Positions 35,987 through 50,223 are shown, counted from the stretch's first letter. The stretch is DNA of 64,000 bases from Excoecaria cochinchinensis (GCA_947683425.1 CANTUQ010000007.1:62001-126000), one strand, 5' to 3'. Numbers and translations are program-made. The notes: generated by a model not told the origin, from the sequence alone.

Positions 35987-37057
35987 TTTTTTTCTTTAAA
36001 AAGAAAGAATATTTATGAGACTCTACCGGTGCTACTGCTGCTATTGCACTTCCTTCTTTTCTAGGTACTCTTCTTTATATACTGCTAAACTATGGAAAGA
36101 AAACCTTCATTTTCATGGAAATCTCTTACCAAATATTATTTTATGATTGTTATTTCATATATTATTTTGCAAAGCTGGCCATTTCTCTTTTATTCTTATT
36201 TTAATTGGTTCACTGCATTCAAGCAACATTTATAATAAAATAAGTCGGTTAATGTTAAAAAAAAACAATCGTAATAACTAGTAATTTGAAGTAGAATAAA
36301 ATAATGATAATTTTGATGAGATTTAAATGTACTTGTAGTGAATAATGGCAATTTATATTTTTAAAAATGGCTCACACTTGCTATTTTCAGAGACTTGTCT
36401 GATTTTTACAATAAGATTTGGATGAGACATTTTCAGAGACTTGTCTGATTTTTACAATAAGATTTGGATGAGACATTCAAATCTAACTCTTAAGGGAACA
36501 CAATGAAGCAAGTGGTTTACTGTGTCACAGACAGAGATGCACTTTCCTTCAACTTTAATCCCAATAAACTAAAATAAAATTGAAATGCCGAATCTCATCT
36601 ATTAATACCCAAATATTTTAAGAAACCGCGTTTTACTATCAAAATTATTGCCTTTGATTCTCTATTTCAACATCACGTGCATTGCTTTTCTTTCTTTCCT
36701 TCTCTTCACCCACTTCCATATATATTTAATATTTATTACTATCCAACACGCTAATTGCTGTCTTACATTTGCTGCCTCAGATTTACCCTACAATCTTCCA
36801 GATTTCAAGATCAAGATTCAAATAATAAACCTGCCATTTTCTTCTCCAATCTAGCTAGGACTTATATGTTGCTAATGCTAATACAAAAGCACCATTGCAT
36901 CTTCTGTTAGAAAGAATGAATGCAACTCGCATCATTTTGTTAATGTTATCTTATAACTTAATGCTACAACAAATGTTTGCAGTCACTGTAACATCTTTAA
37001 ACTTGTATATTGTGATCTATGTATTACAATTAATGGAGAGAAGAGCCATTACCGTAT
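35987..37057. other. Spacer between the CML and ABC1 kinase genes
   Basis: CML upstream region, then AT-rich sequence with a 46-bp tandem duplication (36383-36474) and no credible exon. The ABC1 kinase 3' UTR should occupy the right-hand end. Confidence 0.5.
36383..36474. repeat. Perfect tandem duplication, period 46 bp
   Basis: The unit begins ATTTTCAGAGACTTGTCTGA; copies start at 36383 and 36429 and look identical. It is non-coding and could shape spacing in the CML upstream region. Confidence 0.9.
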
Positions 37058-40000
37058 TCAATTAATCATCGGTCTTTCTATATTTAATTGTGTATCAGGC
37101 CCTCCAGAATTTGAGAAATCCTCCGGAACTGGAACATTCAACTCCGAACAAACCAACTGAATGATTTTTCTTGTTGCATGCCCAAACGACATTCTGTTCA
37201 CTGTCACTGCAATGGCAAACTTGTTTTTAATATCACAAAAACCTGTGGATCCACCCATACCTGAGTGCCCAAACCCAGTGAAGGATCCATTTGATCTAGT
37301 CCTGATGAATCCCAAGCCAAATTTTCCACTTTGGATGGCAAAATTCTCATACTCACCCACACCCATAAAAGCATCATGAATTCTAGGGTTACTATAAATC
37401 CTGGTCATGTTATTCTTCCGTGAGCTAGCAGCACTTGCCAAGATGTCAGGTGAAGTAGCACCACCAGTACTACTACTACTACCAACATCGGTAGCAAGCC
37501 TGGTGTAACCATCACCGGTACTCTTTATGCCATTATCGCCATCCTTGTAATCTTTACCAGAATCCTTCAAGTGATTGTTGGGAATGTTGTTTGATGAAGC
37601 AGCCAACCCATTACTTTTACCTTTTCGCTTCTTAGAGGTCTTCTCAGAAGGAAATTTGGGAATGTGGGGGTGGCTACCAAGGGGTGGCTGGGACAAAGAG
37701 GAATGTGGTGGTGGGGCCAATCCTCCATCAGCCAGTGCCGCATAGTAGCGTGCAAGAGCACGTGCTGAGCAATGTCCATTAGCAGCAGGTATGATTGCAC
37801 GCCGCACATTCAGCATGTTAAATAAAGCAGGCAAGGTAGTTCTCTGTTGAAGAATGTTGTTTGCCTGGAAGGTAGAGGGCAGGTCAGTGCGCTTACTCAA
37901 CTGTGAGAGATTGTTGAGATCATTCATATCTACTGTCAGAGTTGCTAGACGAGATTCCACACCTGGAGGAGAACCATGAAATGCATTTTAGTACCAATAT
38001 TTGAAACAAGTCCAAGTTATAAATTTCCAGGAGCGAAAGCATTAAATTTTCTAAATTGAACCATAGATCAGTAAATAAGAACTCATTTGTGTTCACAAGT
38101 GTGAGTAGCATTTAAAATTGCATAGCAGGAGATTAATGCTGAGATGGTTGATATATACCTGGAGGGATTCCAACATAGAGCTCCCCTTCAACATTCAGGG
38201 GTTCAACGATTGCCTCTTGTAGGATGTCCTGAAATTTCTTACCCGAGGCATGCTGTTTTATATAAGCACATTATTAGAACAGCCAATAAGAAAGACTCCT
38301 TCAAGAAGCATCACCAAGTTATTTGTTCATTCCTATCCAAAAGAAAATAAGAAAACAACACTCTGATCACAGCAGGTATAACCATGAAGCGCATTACCCC
38401 TATGGCAAACTTTTGTGCCTAGAAGGATGAGGCAGTATGAAAAATTAGCCATTCTCAGTAAGCCAGGAATTCTATTTTTATTTCTATCCAATTTAATTTT
38501 ATGTATCCCCAAAAAATCTTCATTCTTCTAGCATTTTACCAAAGGGAGAATCGTGGCAAACCAGTGGTCTTATGGAAACAATAATAGTTGTAAAAAGAAT
38601 GAACAGATATGAATCCTGGCCAAAACCATTTGCATTAGACCTTAAAAATCCAACAATTCCAATACTTCAGCATGGCATAATACCTCAATTATTCCACCAC
38701 AGAGCCAACCAAAAGACAGATAGTGGTACAACTGCTCTCGACCAGGTTCCGTCTCAGGAGAAGACATACAAATCTGATTTAAACATTCATCCCAGTCACA
38801 GAATAGCAAAGGATTTTCTTCTCTAAGCTGGGCCAACGCATTGTGCAAACCAGATGTATGGTTAAGCACATGATAGACCTAACAGGTAACAACAAATTAG
38901 CAAAACAGAACAGTTGTTATAAGCTCAGCTTGTAGGACAAAACAACATACCTTAATGGTCTCTTTTCCATTTTTTCCAAATTCTTTCCATATATTAGCAA
39001 CATTTTCATCAATCTTGAGTTTTCTGCAAGAAAAAAGGTTGTAATTTGTAAAGAAACTACAGGATATTCTCAGGAACTTTCCAAACCTCTACATGACAAA
39101 TTCCTATATAATTTGCAAAACTTTTTAGACTAGTAACAAACATCTAACAAAGTTTATTTAAACCACATGTCCTCAGTACAATGATTCAATCTCATACTAG
39201 AGCATCAAATGCCCTAATTATTTGCATGAAACAGAATTTCCTATCTGAAGAATACTAGCATATGCTGAATTTGATGCTTATACCTAGCAATGAGGGTCTG
39301 AGAAGTCAATGTCATACTCCCTCTATCCCAAAAAAATAGTCTCAATTTTTTTTCTTCACACAAATTTAATGTTAGTTAATGTGTTGGATTAATGCAATTT
39401 TTCTAATATAACCCAACATTAGCTATGAGCATATAAGTAAACAAAGAAATAATAATTTATATTTATTGATTACAAGGCACATGAAATAGAATATATTAGA
39501 CATTTAACATGTTAACTATAATGTAAAAAGCAAAAACGAAAAAATGGAAGCTAAACTAGGTCCCTCATAATTACCTTGACCTAATTTCAAAATGTTATAC
39601 TGATAGCAATATATCAAATCCCGTAATAATGGATCCTGGTATTATGATAGTTATGCCTAATTGATATCAACCAAAGAGATCAAAGAAATAGGAAGTCGGA
39701 CCCCAAAATATTCCTCTTGACAAGAAATTATCGACATTATAAAATGTGTATCCAGAAGTGGACTGTAATTGGGACAAATAAATATGGAAAGTGGGACTAT
39801 CTTCTTGGGGACAGAGCAAGTATATAGAACAAGAAAAAATTGATATAGTTATTCTATACAAAAAGCAAATTAGTCCTGTTACTTTATCTGAAAGTCTAAA
39901 TATGTAATTGGAAAAAAGCCAGAACACCACATCTGAGGATCTTATCTTTATTAAAATAGAGATTGACAAGTTGGTTATGAAGTTCACTAGTCAGAAAATT

Positions 40001-43000
40001 ATGTGATGAAAAAAGTTACACACTTGCACACATCTTTTCGCCATTTTTAGGTGACAATTTAAAATATGAAAGCATCTAGGAAATATAAGTTTACACACCC
40101 ATGGTCGACAAGCCAATGCAACATTCCTGCCGTAACTCCCTTTGTAGCAGAAAAAACAGGAAAAAGGCTATCAGGCTGCACTGGCCGAGGATCATATCTA
40201 CCAAGAACTCCTGCAGCAGTATCAATGATAACTTCTCCATCTTTGTAGGCACATACCTTAAGACATCATAATCAAAATTATCAAAATAGAACTGCAATCT
40301 AAGCCAATTCTTATGTTTGTCAAGCAAATGCATAATATCTAACTTTTACTTTATCAATAATAAAAAAAGGTCACAAATATCACAAGGAACAAACCAAACG
40401 AAAAGGTACACAGCTTTCAAAAGCTAAAAAAAAAAAGAAAGAAAAGGATACAGCTGTCTCAATCATGTCACCTAATTCCACTTGTTTTCTGTGGCTATAT
40501 ATCCTTTGAATATTAAAAACTGACACCGTATTCCTCTATGAATTTTATAGCACATTCCCATTATACAACTATAACCTTTCCATAAATTTATTGCCTTGTG
40601 TTAGATTCTACTGAAGAATGTAAATTTGATCCTGATGTTCATATGTGAAGCTCAGCTAAGAACCAATTTTAAGATCACTTACAGCAATCAGCCAATATAA
40701 AAGCAATAGTGAAGCAATAGTAAGTTACTATTTACTAAAAACTAATATCACCAGCCAATCATCCCAGCTTCAGTGAGCAAAATTTGCACCTGAAATGATT
40801 CATAATAAACGCTTCCTCTATCAAGCAAGCATCCAAAATAGGTTCGGGTATGTGATCTTGAATTCTAAATTTTCTTTAACTTTCAATCATTAGTTTCATT
40901 AGCTGTGAGTATCTTAAAAGGAAACTGCATAGACTCAAAAAGGCAGTGCCAAATCATTGAAGCTGGCCACTAAAAGTACTATAACTTTTCACTTTTCTTG
41001 TTACAGAACAACAGCTCTCTTTGACAACCCTTGATTGTAATGGATATGCAAAGAAAATTGAGGGTGAAATGCAGAGAATGCAAATAAAAGATGATTACAT
41101 AAATTTTGATACTATGCTACATAAAATAGATAGAGGCCATTCAGATTAACATGCTGTCATAAAAATAGTTGAATATAGGTGCAGACCTGGATTCCTAGTA
41201 TTTTGTCTTCATTGCCCAGCTCAACCAATAGCTGCCTCAACTTTGCCTCTAGATCAGAATGGACTGGTGTGTTATAGATTGATTGTGCATTTGCTGCCGG
41301 TGCCTTATTGATGTGTCTGAAAATTGAGTTGATAGTTCAAACAGACAAGAATAAACAGAAACATTAGAAATTGATATTTTGTTTGGGATACTCACCCTTG
41401 TAGAGCATATTCTGCAAATGGTCGCATGATTTCTTGATATATTATGCGAACATTCATTGTGGATGAAAGACCTAAATTCATGTCAGGGAATAAGATAACA
41501 GAAAAGGAAAAAGCACAATTCTTTTGCATAAAAAGCTGAGAAAAAGGGAGATTTGCAATTGACCTCTCAGAAGATTCAGAACCCGTGAAAATATTACAAT
41601 ATCCCCAGGAAACGCATCAACCTGAAATGAATGCTTGTTACTGGATGCAGATGACATGTTGAATAGACAGTTCATGAAGTATATAGATAGAATGAAGTGA
41701 TAATAGGACTTACTGGGTTGAATCGTTTAACTTCTTTTTGGTTTAGCTTCATCTTTTCCTGTATCACCTTCATGTTTTTTGATCTTTGCTTGGCCAAAGA
41801 TTTCACATTTTCCTAATAGTATTATGGTTATTGTGTTTTTATGTGATAGGACTTGCCAAATTTTATGAGAAAAATATGAGCAGTAAGCTGTGCACTTACA
41901 AAAGCTTCATTTGCTGGTGTTGATGTACGAAAGAATACATTTGTTACTTCCATAGCCTGGTCCGGAATGTCCAGACGCAGTTTGAGCCCCATTTCAGTGA
42001 AGGCAGACAAAAGGGCCACATGATCCCCCTGTTAGACAAGAAATGACAATTATTTTATAAAGCATAACTGACCAAAAAAAAATGAAACAGATGTAGGCCG
42101 TTTTTAGAATGAAGAATCTGCAAATTATTGCAAGTACCAGAATGAGCATGTTTTAACATGATAATGGTGAAGCATAGAATAATTAGGAACAGTGACAGCA
42201 ACAATGTGCTTTCTTTTAAAAAAAAAAAAAAATTCAACCTCCAATATTCACTTTAGAGTAATTTGGATGAATATGGAATACCCGCAGTGGGCAGAGGATA
42301 TAGAACAATGATCAAAAGGAAGTTTAGACATGCAGATACATGAGATAACACACACAACAGAGATTAAAAAACACTGCTGAAAATGGACTGAGATGCCATG
42401 CAAGACAATTAGCTCATTGGCACTCACTAAGTATTTATTGGTGTTATACAGAGAGAAAAGAAACAAAGTAAAAAACCTCAACAGATGCAAGAAACATTTT
42501 GGCCAGTGCTTGTTTCATGGAATTAGATATTTTCTTTGTAAGCCCAAAGTCGAGCAAAATTGGACGATGTGGAGGTTCCTTGCTCAAGAGGAAATTTCCT
42601 GCAGTATACAGAGAATATTTGTTAAGGGAAAAAAGTAATAAAATGTAGAATATTTCACCACTTAGTAATGATAAAACTTGATCATATGTGAAGAGAACTC
42701 CAGAAGAACAAGAGGGTGAAAGACAATAAGGTACCAGGATGAGGGTCGCCATTGAAAAATCCATCAACATATATTTGATGGGCATAGGCACGGGTTATTT
42801 CTTCAACAACAAGTTGTTTGTCAACGCCGTACGCGTCAAGAGATTCATGGTCATTCAAACGAATTCCATCCATATACTCTAATATTAGGACTTTTTCAGT
42901 CGACTGCCAGTGGAAGCAATAAAGTACAAGTCCAGACAAGTTATCAGGCAACGTTATGCAATGCAAGAAAAACAAAATGAAACACCAAGCAGAATAACAG

Positions 43001-46000
43001 TCAGCAGCCAGCACTTCCCTGCCGCATGCTACATGTGACCAAACAGATTCATAAAGTATTAAAAACTAAAAAAAAAATACTAGCATAATGGAGAAAAGTA
43101 ACATTACAGAAAAATGCATCTTTTTACATGGCTCTCTAGAACAAGTGATAAATTTACCATCTTGTAGGTCGATGTAAGTTGGGGGTGGGGGTGGGGGGAA
43201 AAAAAAAAAAGAAAAGGAAGAAGAAGAAAAAGCCTTCCTGACTTTAGATTAAATGTACTTTGACATTATTTCTGATGTCTTTGACTAAATTTAGAACTAC
43301 ATAATGGCATCAACTTAACAAAGCCTCAAAATTGAAAGACTCTTTTTTCGTTTGTTCTTTCTTTCAGTTCTTTTTTTTTTTTGGATTGACAAAACAAAGC
43401 TTTAAATCTGAATGACACATAGTTTGCTTACTGTTCCTGAATTCCAGTCCATAAGACCTCACAGTGGCTTTACAATTTGATTTTCAAAGACACATGGGTC
43501 CTTTTCTTAAAGTCAGACTTAACTTAGAAGCACTTGTAACCAGAAGAATGTCATTATGGATGCCTTAATATTCTTTTTCCATGAGTGAATAAAGCTGATA
43601 TGAGTTCCCTCAAAAAGATACACCTTAGGATATTATATAGTTCGTTTTACATAAAGCCATTTAACATTTGTATCACCTATTAAACCCATACAGAGATAGT
43701 CTTCTCTTCTACAGATGTTGACACAATATAAAAGGAGAAACTACCTGAATAACCTCTGGAATCAAAACATCCACTTGACTGGCAGGTTTGCTGCCGTCTT
43801 TTTTGTTTCTGCAGCCAAGATTGTTAGCCACAGTCCTTGTATTCTCTGCATATTTTGAGAGAAAGGTCAGAGGAGAAGTACACTAAAAAGTCAATATAAA
43901 CAGTAAGGTTTCTAATGATAAATTTGAAAGCAGATGAATTCTAGAATAGGATAATTGAAAGTTTCTTTCAACAATATATTGGAAATTCATGTAAAGAGAG
44001 GAATGAAAATCCCAGGTCCAGCATCCAGTAAGCTTTAACATAAGCCATTCCTGTGTTAATGCCACAAAGCTAGATGGGCAACAAATTTGCTGAGAGCTAC
44101 ATGATTACCAACCACTCATCTCTATAACCTTCAAGCCTGCCATGGGGGCACAGCCTGAGCTGCTGCTTCCATTCCACTACAGCACTGAAAGGCCATTTCA
44201 GTTTGGGCACTTCACAAATTGCATCAGTCAACACCAAGTTACTACCAGCAGCATGCCAATGTCATCAGACCTGATATGATTATACTACCATCTGAACTGT
44301 GTCTACCATCAATGACACTCCACCTCAAAACTACTGCTTTTTCCAGCATATAGCCACTGCCTTTCCATTGCCAATGCCAATTGCAATTCCAGAAGTCTCT
44401 ACCCCTTGCTACAAACAAATACCCAGTAATTTTCTTGGAAACTCAATACTCTTATCCAAAGTTTGAAATTCTGAAGTAATAATTGTATTTTCCTTTTCCA
44501 GATCATTGGATATTATTGAATTTTTTGATGGGATATGGCCCAAACTTACCAGCAAGTCAGAATTGTTCTTCACTAAAAGAAAATATAACATTTGCTGTCA
44601 ATTTGACAAGCAATGACTCTCCTTAACATAAATACACTAAATAATCAAAGCATACCAGCTTCACCATTGAAGTCAAGTTCTTTTGGAGCTTCTTTGCACC
44701 ATTCATCTATCATGGGATTAAAGTCATATTGTGGTTCTGCCCAAGCTATCCAGTCAACAATAGACTTGGCATTCTTTAAGTCCTGCAAAACAATAGCATA
44801 AGCAAAAGAAATATAAAGATTGTAACAATTACTACTCTTCATTTTAGAACCCTTGTGAGCCAAAGACTGCAAAACCTCCAAGATAATTGTCTTTATCCCC
44901 TCATGTTGAACCTTAACAACCACTTCCCGTCCATTAGTCAGTGTTGCTCGATGAACTTGAGCGATCTGTACAGAATATAAGATGATCAACATAATTTTAA
45001 AGACCACCAGAAAATTTAGTCTTAAGGATCTTACTGATGCTGTTGCCAAAGGAGTTTTGTCAAAATCTGAGAAAAGATCATCCATAGATTGTCCCAATTC
45101 TTTCTCCATAGTCTGGCAAACCTGTGAAAAAAGAACATTTCAACTTTTAGCAGAAGTACAAAAGTTCATTGAGATGCAAAACCTGCATGAACAGATTTAT
45201 GGATTCTCCAGGAATTTCCCCTTGAAAGATGAAAAAGAGATAGTTCTGAGAAGTTTCTACTTTGCCTCTCTAGATTTGATTGACCATTTCACAAAGTTGA
45301 TAGTGCTAAATTAGAATTTGTTAAGCTAAGTCATAATAGAAGGGGAACACAATCATCAACCAATATTTGACTTCATTTATACATGCTGGTTGCCTTTAAT
45401 TTTTAGTTGATATCTCTATCAATGGCTGCTTGAATCTTCATATATTAAAACCTCTATTAATGATAAATTTTGTTCCAAAGTCATGTCTTCTACTGACAAA
45501 CAACAAACTAAATTTTCACTCCATTTATCATCCATAAGAAACATGAAATTAACCAAAAGTATTCACTATTTGTTAAATAAAGTTAAAGCCAATAACCTCT
45601 TGCCAGGGACGAGGAGGAAGAGAGTCCTGTAGCTGCTTGAGAAGTGATATAAACGCAGGAGGAAGAACATCAGCACGTGTGGATAAGTATTGTCCAAGTT
45701 TTACCCACAAACCTTCCAACTCAGTCATCAAGTTGAGAACACGTTTAGCATTGCGCTCATGTGCCTTCTCCCACAAAGCAGCTCTTTTAGTTTTGATTGT
45801 CCATTTATCTCTTTGTTGTACAGCCTTCAATAAAAGTAAAAGAATTGAAAAAGGAAACAAGGAAGGTAAAAAGCATAACCAGAATATTCACATATATCAA
45901 GTCTAGATAGAAGTAGACAGAATCAGGAAACAATACCTTATAATCGAGATAGATTATAACAGCCGTTGCAAATACTCTGGCGCGCCTTCTATAAATGTTT

Positions 46001-46011
46001 CCCCATCCCAT
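37058..46011 (-). CDS. ABC1/UbiB-type kinase fused to a beta-lactamase-like domain
   Basis: Eighteen coding exons join in frame to 971 residues: 46011-45937, 45824-45597, 45121-45035, 44965-44876, 44782-44656, 43845-43745, 42903-42735, 42598-42477, 42028-41900, 41812-41714, 41621-41564, 41471-41396, 41316-41187, 40256-40099, 39023-38951, 38878-38684, 38252-38159 and 37962-37058. The N-terminal half is an ABC1 atypical kinase: KLGQYLSTRADVLP (KxGQ motif), VVVKVQHEG (ATP-binding Lys), EYMDGIRLND, FFNGDPHPGNF (catalytic loop) and LLDFGLTKK (DFG). The C-terminal half is serine beta-lactamase/esterase-like with LFPVFSATKGVTAGM (SxxK nucleophile) and YHYLSFGWLCGG. The order matches plant ABC1K proteins of the Arabidopsis At5g24810 type. 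The substrate is unknown. A Lys/Ser/Asn-rich insert near residue 770 is low-complexity. Confidence 0.93.
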
Positions 46012-47150
46012 CCTTCTTAGAAAATGTGGTCAAGGACAAATATATTTACAAGTTATTTCTGATAATACAACACCAGAAGCAGAGGAAAAATGTCAGCTTG
46101 GATGATATATAAGTTGATGAAATTGATATAGTCATTTCAAGTTGAACATAACTTTATTGTTCTAGTGGAGAAAATGACCACACAAAACTCTAACAAAAAG
46201 CTGAGTATCACCTACCCAAGTGAACCCAGACTGAAAAAAAAATTGCTAAATAGAGAACTGAAAAATGCTTGTCGTTGGATAGATATATTGACTGGCAATG
46301 TACGTAGCAGATATTCTAACTTGACATATAGAGTTTTGTACACACCAAGAAATCTTACTGCCACACACATCAAAAAGCTATTGCCCACAAGAAAGATCAA
46401 GTCCATAACTATAATCAGGACAGAAGCATTAAATAAAGTTCAAAGCGAACTATTGTGCTAGTAAGTAAATGTGCAACTTGAAATTTAATTTAAGAAAAAA
46501 AAATAACACATTGACGGCATTTTATTGGTTTTTTTTTTCTTTTTTAATCGTAAATGATTACTGGTGAACAATAATTCGGCCAAAGCAGAATAGCCATGGA
46601 CTTGCATGTCAATGATCTAGATTCTACAATCTCAGAAACAGCAAAAGCCATGAACTTGTCTGTGCCAAAGTGAGGTGATTAGAAGTGGTCAAATGAATTC
46701 AATAACTCTTAAGCACAAGGATGCAATTTTGAGTGAAGAAAGCCCAAAACATTCATCTTTTCCTTCAATAGCTGATTGGTCCTCTAGATTACAACGCAAC
46801 GAAGAAAAAAAAAATTTTAAAAAATATTCAAAATGGAGTGCATAACCCTGTTGCAATGTGTGAATTGAACAAAGGCAGACCGAATAAGTTAGGAAATCGA
46901 GAGGAAAACAATCAAAAGGCAGCATGGAAAGACTAAAATAGGAACAGAATATCAAAATGCAAACCTTGGAAGGAAAATTGAAACAATTAGAAGAGAAGGT
47001 AAGGAATTTTAGAGTTGGAACATACCCCTTTGAAATTGAGGGGAAGAAGGAATACTCTGGATCGAATATTGTAGCGTCGTTTAGGGAATAGGTATTGTCC
47101 ACCTGCTTACCGAGGAAGAAACCCAAATCCAAATTTCACGAGCAATGGAC
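46012..47150 (-). other. ABC1 kinase leader intron and 5' UTR exon
   Basis: Reading the minus strand, a probable untranslated exon of about 47150-47032 ends TTTCAAAGGG before GTATGT, and an acceptor lies shortly upstream of the ATG at 46011. The ~1 kb between has no convincing coding exon. Confidence 0.55.
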
Positions 47151-47477
47151 GCGTATTCCAATTTACTAAAACTACAGGTTTACTAAAGTTCCACAAACAT
47201 ATATTTTGTGAATTATGATCGACCAATTGCAATGGGAAAGATAAAAGAATCCGAGTCGTTGAGTTTGAAAAAGGGTTGATTAGGGAGAGGATGGCGTGGA
47301 ATCGGAGAGAAGGAATGAAAGGTCTTAGGCAGATGTCGTTATCACCCTTAGAAGATTATGTATTTTGTTTTTGTTCTGTTTAAATTTATTAAAAGATGGC
47401 AACTGATTGGAGGACTGCACCGCCACTTTTATTGCATTTCCCGCCGACGGCCGACCACGTCCACACATTATATATTA

Positions 47478-47730
47478 TTCCCTCGTCCGTTGTTTATGAT
47501 ATTAAACTTTAGAAATAAAATGCAAATTTTATTTATCTGTTATTTTTATATTTTTAATGTAATTTTTTTTTTTTAATTTAATTTTTATTTTTAATAAAAA
47601 TTGATCAATTAAATTCATTTTTTTACATCAAATTTAAATTACTCAATTTTTTTCTAAATTTAATATTAATTAATATTTTTTAATTATAGTAAAAATGATA
47701 AAAGTGACAATTAAAAAATGATGGAGGGAA
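47478..47730. mobile_element. Stowaway-like MITE
   Basis: Ends TTCCCTCGTCCGTTG...GATGGAGGGAA are inverted, flanked by TA on both sides (47476-47477 and 47731-47732). The element is 253 bp, AT-rich and non-coding. CTCCCTC-type ends with a TA duplication are the Stowaway/Tc1-mariner signature. Confidence 0.7.
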
Positions 47731-48570
47731 TATTTATTTATGTATAATTTTTATATGGTTAAGGAGGAATTTGTCTTAGAAAGGTTTAACTCTGAGCTTT
47801 AGTTATGATTTACGCTTAACGAAGGTCGTTGGCTCTACCTCTGAAGAATGAATGACAGTCGAACGACTTGACCCACGCATTTGTTTCAGTTGCTTTGTCG
47901 TTTTGATAATTAAAAAAAGCCTCTATTCAAAGCCCATGTAACATATCGAATGCAACCCAGTCCAAAATTCCAAGAATTTGGGCTGCCTGGCTTTACTTCT
48001 AGTTTTGGACAAAGGAAATCACTCAAAAAATAATGGTTGACTTTTTTTTTTTTTTTTTCAAAAACATCTTTTTTTTTATAATATTTCGTAAATCTTACAT
48101 TTTAAATTTTTATTTTCAAAAATACAACTTTATTTTAAATCAAATAAAAATATCCTTTTACTCTCTCCAATCTTTCTCCAGCTATCTCTTTCTCCTTCTA
48201 TCTCACAACATATATTTTTTTTCCGGCGATCTTATATTCTTTTTTTCTCGTCAGTGCTATTATTTTGGTATGATTTATTGATTGATATAGAATAGCAGAG
48301 ATCTTAATCAAGTTAATCTTCAACTCGATTTAGTTCCAATTTATAGTCGAGTTGTTATCCACAAGGATAAAAGGGATCTAAAAATCCGACTTGAAATTAA
48401 TGCATTATATTATTTTTTATTAGAAAATATAAAATATCATCAATGTCACTTGACCTTATTGTTAATATTATCTTAATGTCTTAAAGACACTATGAAAGTT
48501 GGAGCTTGAATATTTAACTTATCAATACAATTATCAGATCATAACACGGTTGTTGCTAGAGTTGTAAAAA
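47731..48570. other. AT-rich spacer
   Basis: T-rich and A-rich tracts with no credible exon. A pyrimidine-rich patch lies near 48158-48250. Confidence 0.45.
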
Positions 48571-48781
48571 GGGTAAACCCATATATATCCCCTCAACTTG
48601 TCAACAAAAATTATTTAAATACTTGAACTCCAAAAATGATCATATAAACACATAAACTTATTAATTATGCAACTAATAAATACAAAAATACATATGATTG
48701 AAATGTGAATTGCCGTGAAATACAGATATACTTACATGGAATATCAACTTGTTACATTACGACACGTGTCCATATTTAAAA

Positions 48782-48831
<50 letters not shown>

Positions 48832-50223
48832 GACCCAACATCATCCTTCGTTTCCTCCACAAGCAGATCTTCAGCCAGACCTTCATTTTCCTTCAAGTCA
48901 GCCGCCCTCTTCGCGACACATCATCATCGGGAGGAGAAACAACAACAACAGAAAATTTATCATTCTATCGCAGATCTGAAGTCAATTCAGAGTACTTTAT
49001 ATCACAAATCTGAAATCAATTAAAACTTACAAAAAATTAGAATCATACAATCCAAGTAAAACCCAAATGATGATTTTTATAACAAGTCATTATAGGCTGC
49101 ACTTTTCCAGGATATGAAACCCCACTTGACATGGTTGTTCCTTGTCTTGGTCAGGTTTATTTGTTATTCTTCTTTCCTTTATTTACTTGAATCTTCTGCA
49201 TTTGTTACTTCTCATTTTTGGTGTAATGTTGTGTGAGAAAATGATTACATTTAATGCTTAAAAGAAATTTGTATTTAATACCAACCCAAGAAGATTAGAA
49301 ACAAGTTTTGCTTGATTCTGAATTGAAGAAATCTATTTTGAAGTTCCCCTTTTCTAAATACCTTATAGAAAATATCACAAACAATACTAATTAAAAGAAA
49401 CCCCACAAAAACTAAAAGTATATTAAATAAACATTTTCTTTTTCTTCTTTTTCTTCTTCTTCTTTTTTAGCGTTCTGGTATATTTTTTGTGGTACTTGTA
49501 TACCATTTTGATTTTGAGTGTTCCTTGTGTAAAATTTTTCCATTTATTGAATTTTAAGGAGACTAAGATTTTCTTGGATTGGACTTCTTTATATCCAAGT
49601 CTGATGGCTATAGCTAGATTGTCGTTTTGATCATAATAGCTACAACTGTGATATTTGAAATTTTACGTCTTTATGTTGATGATATTTGAAATTAGCTGCT
49701 CTTGGAAGGCTCTTATTGTTTGTTGCAAATGAAAGTTCCTTGTGCTAGGCTTGTCTTTCTTTTCTGTGGGATTTATCTTATGCGCTTCCATTTGGAGTTA
49801 AGTTTGCTACATGAATGATTATTGGTGACGGTTCACATTTCAAAAAATGGAAGCATCCAATGAACACATTGAGAAATTAAGAAATAGCCATTGATCCCTA
49901 TCAACAGAGATTTAAAAATTGAGAAATAGCCATTAAAAATCAAATAATTGAAAAAGAGAAAGAGAAAGAAATGCTCAGACTTGTCTGTGAGTGCTCTGAG
50001 GAAAAAGAAGGGAAAAATTTTGCTTCTGAGGAAAAAGAAGCTGGTAAAGAGATGTGGTTCACGCTCTTTTAATTGGGTGTAATTCACGCATTTTAACACG
50101 TCAGATTTTGTCTTTATTTATTATATAAAAATCAAATTTAGGTGTTTATATGATCATTTTTAGAATTTAGGTGTTTAAATGATTTTTGTTGATAAGTATA
50201 TGGGGTTGTATATGAGTTTACCC
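48571..50223. mobile_element. MULE-type non-autonomous element
   Basis: 1653 bp with terminal inverted repeats of about 90 bp. The left end GGGTAAACCCATATATATCC matches the reverse complement of the right end, GGGTAAACTCATATACAACC, and both continue through AAAAATGATCATATAAACAC. Flanks are TTGTAAAAA (48562-48570) and TTATAAAAA (50224-50232), a 9-bp target duplication with one difference, as expected of Mutator-like transposition. No transposase was seen. The interior has an (ATT)n run (48786-48830), a Ser/His-rich open stretch after it, and an exon-like end CTFPGYETPLDMVVPCLGQ before GTTTATT (about 49098-49156). This may be captured gene sequence, which I cannot identify. Confidence 0.8.
48786..48830. 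repeat. (ATT)n microsatellite
   Basis: About 15 uninterrupted ATT units inside the MULE-type element. The Leu- or Tyr-repeat frames across it are artefacts. Confidence 0.9.

Noticed and set aside
39315..39560. MITE-like left end TACTCCCTCTATCCC in an ABC1 kinase intron
   Set aside because: I could not find the matching right end, so it is only a possible Stowaway remnant.
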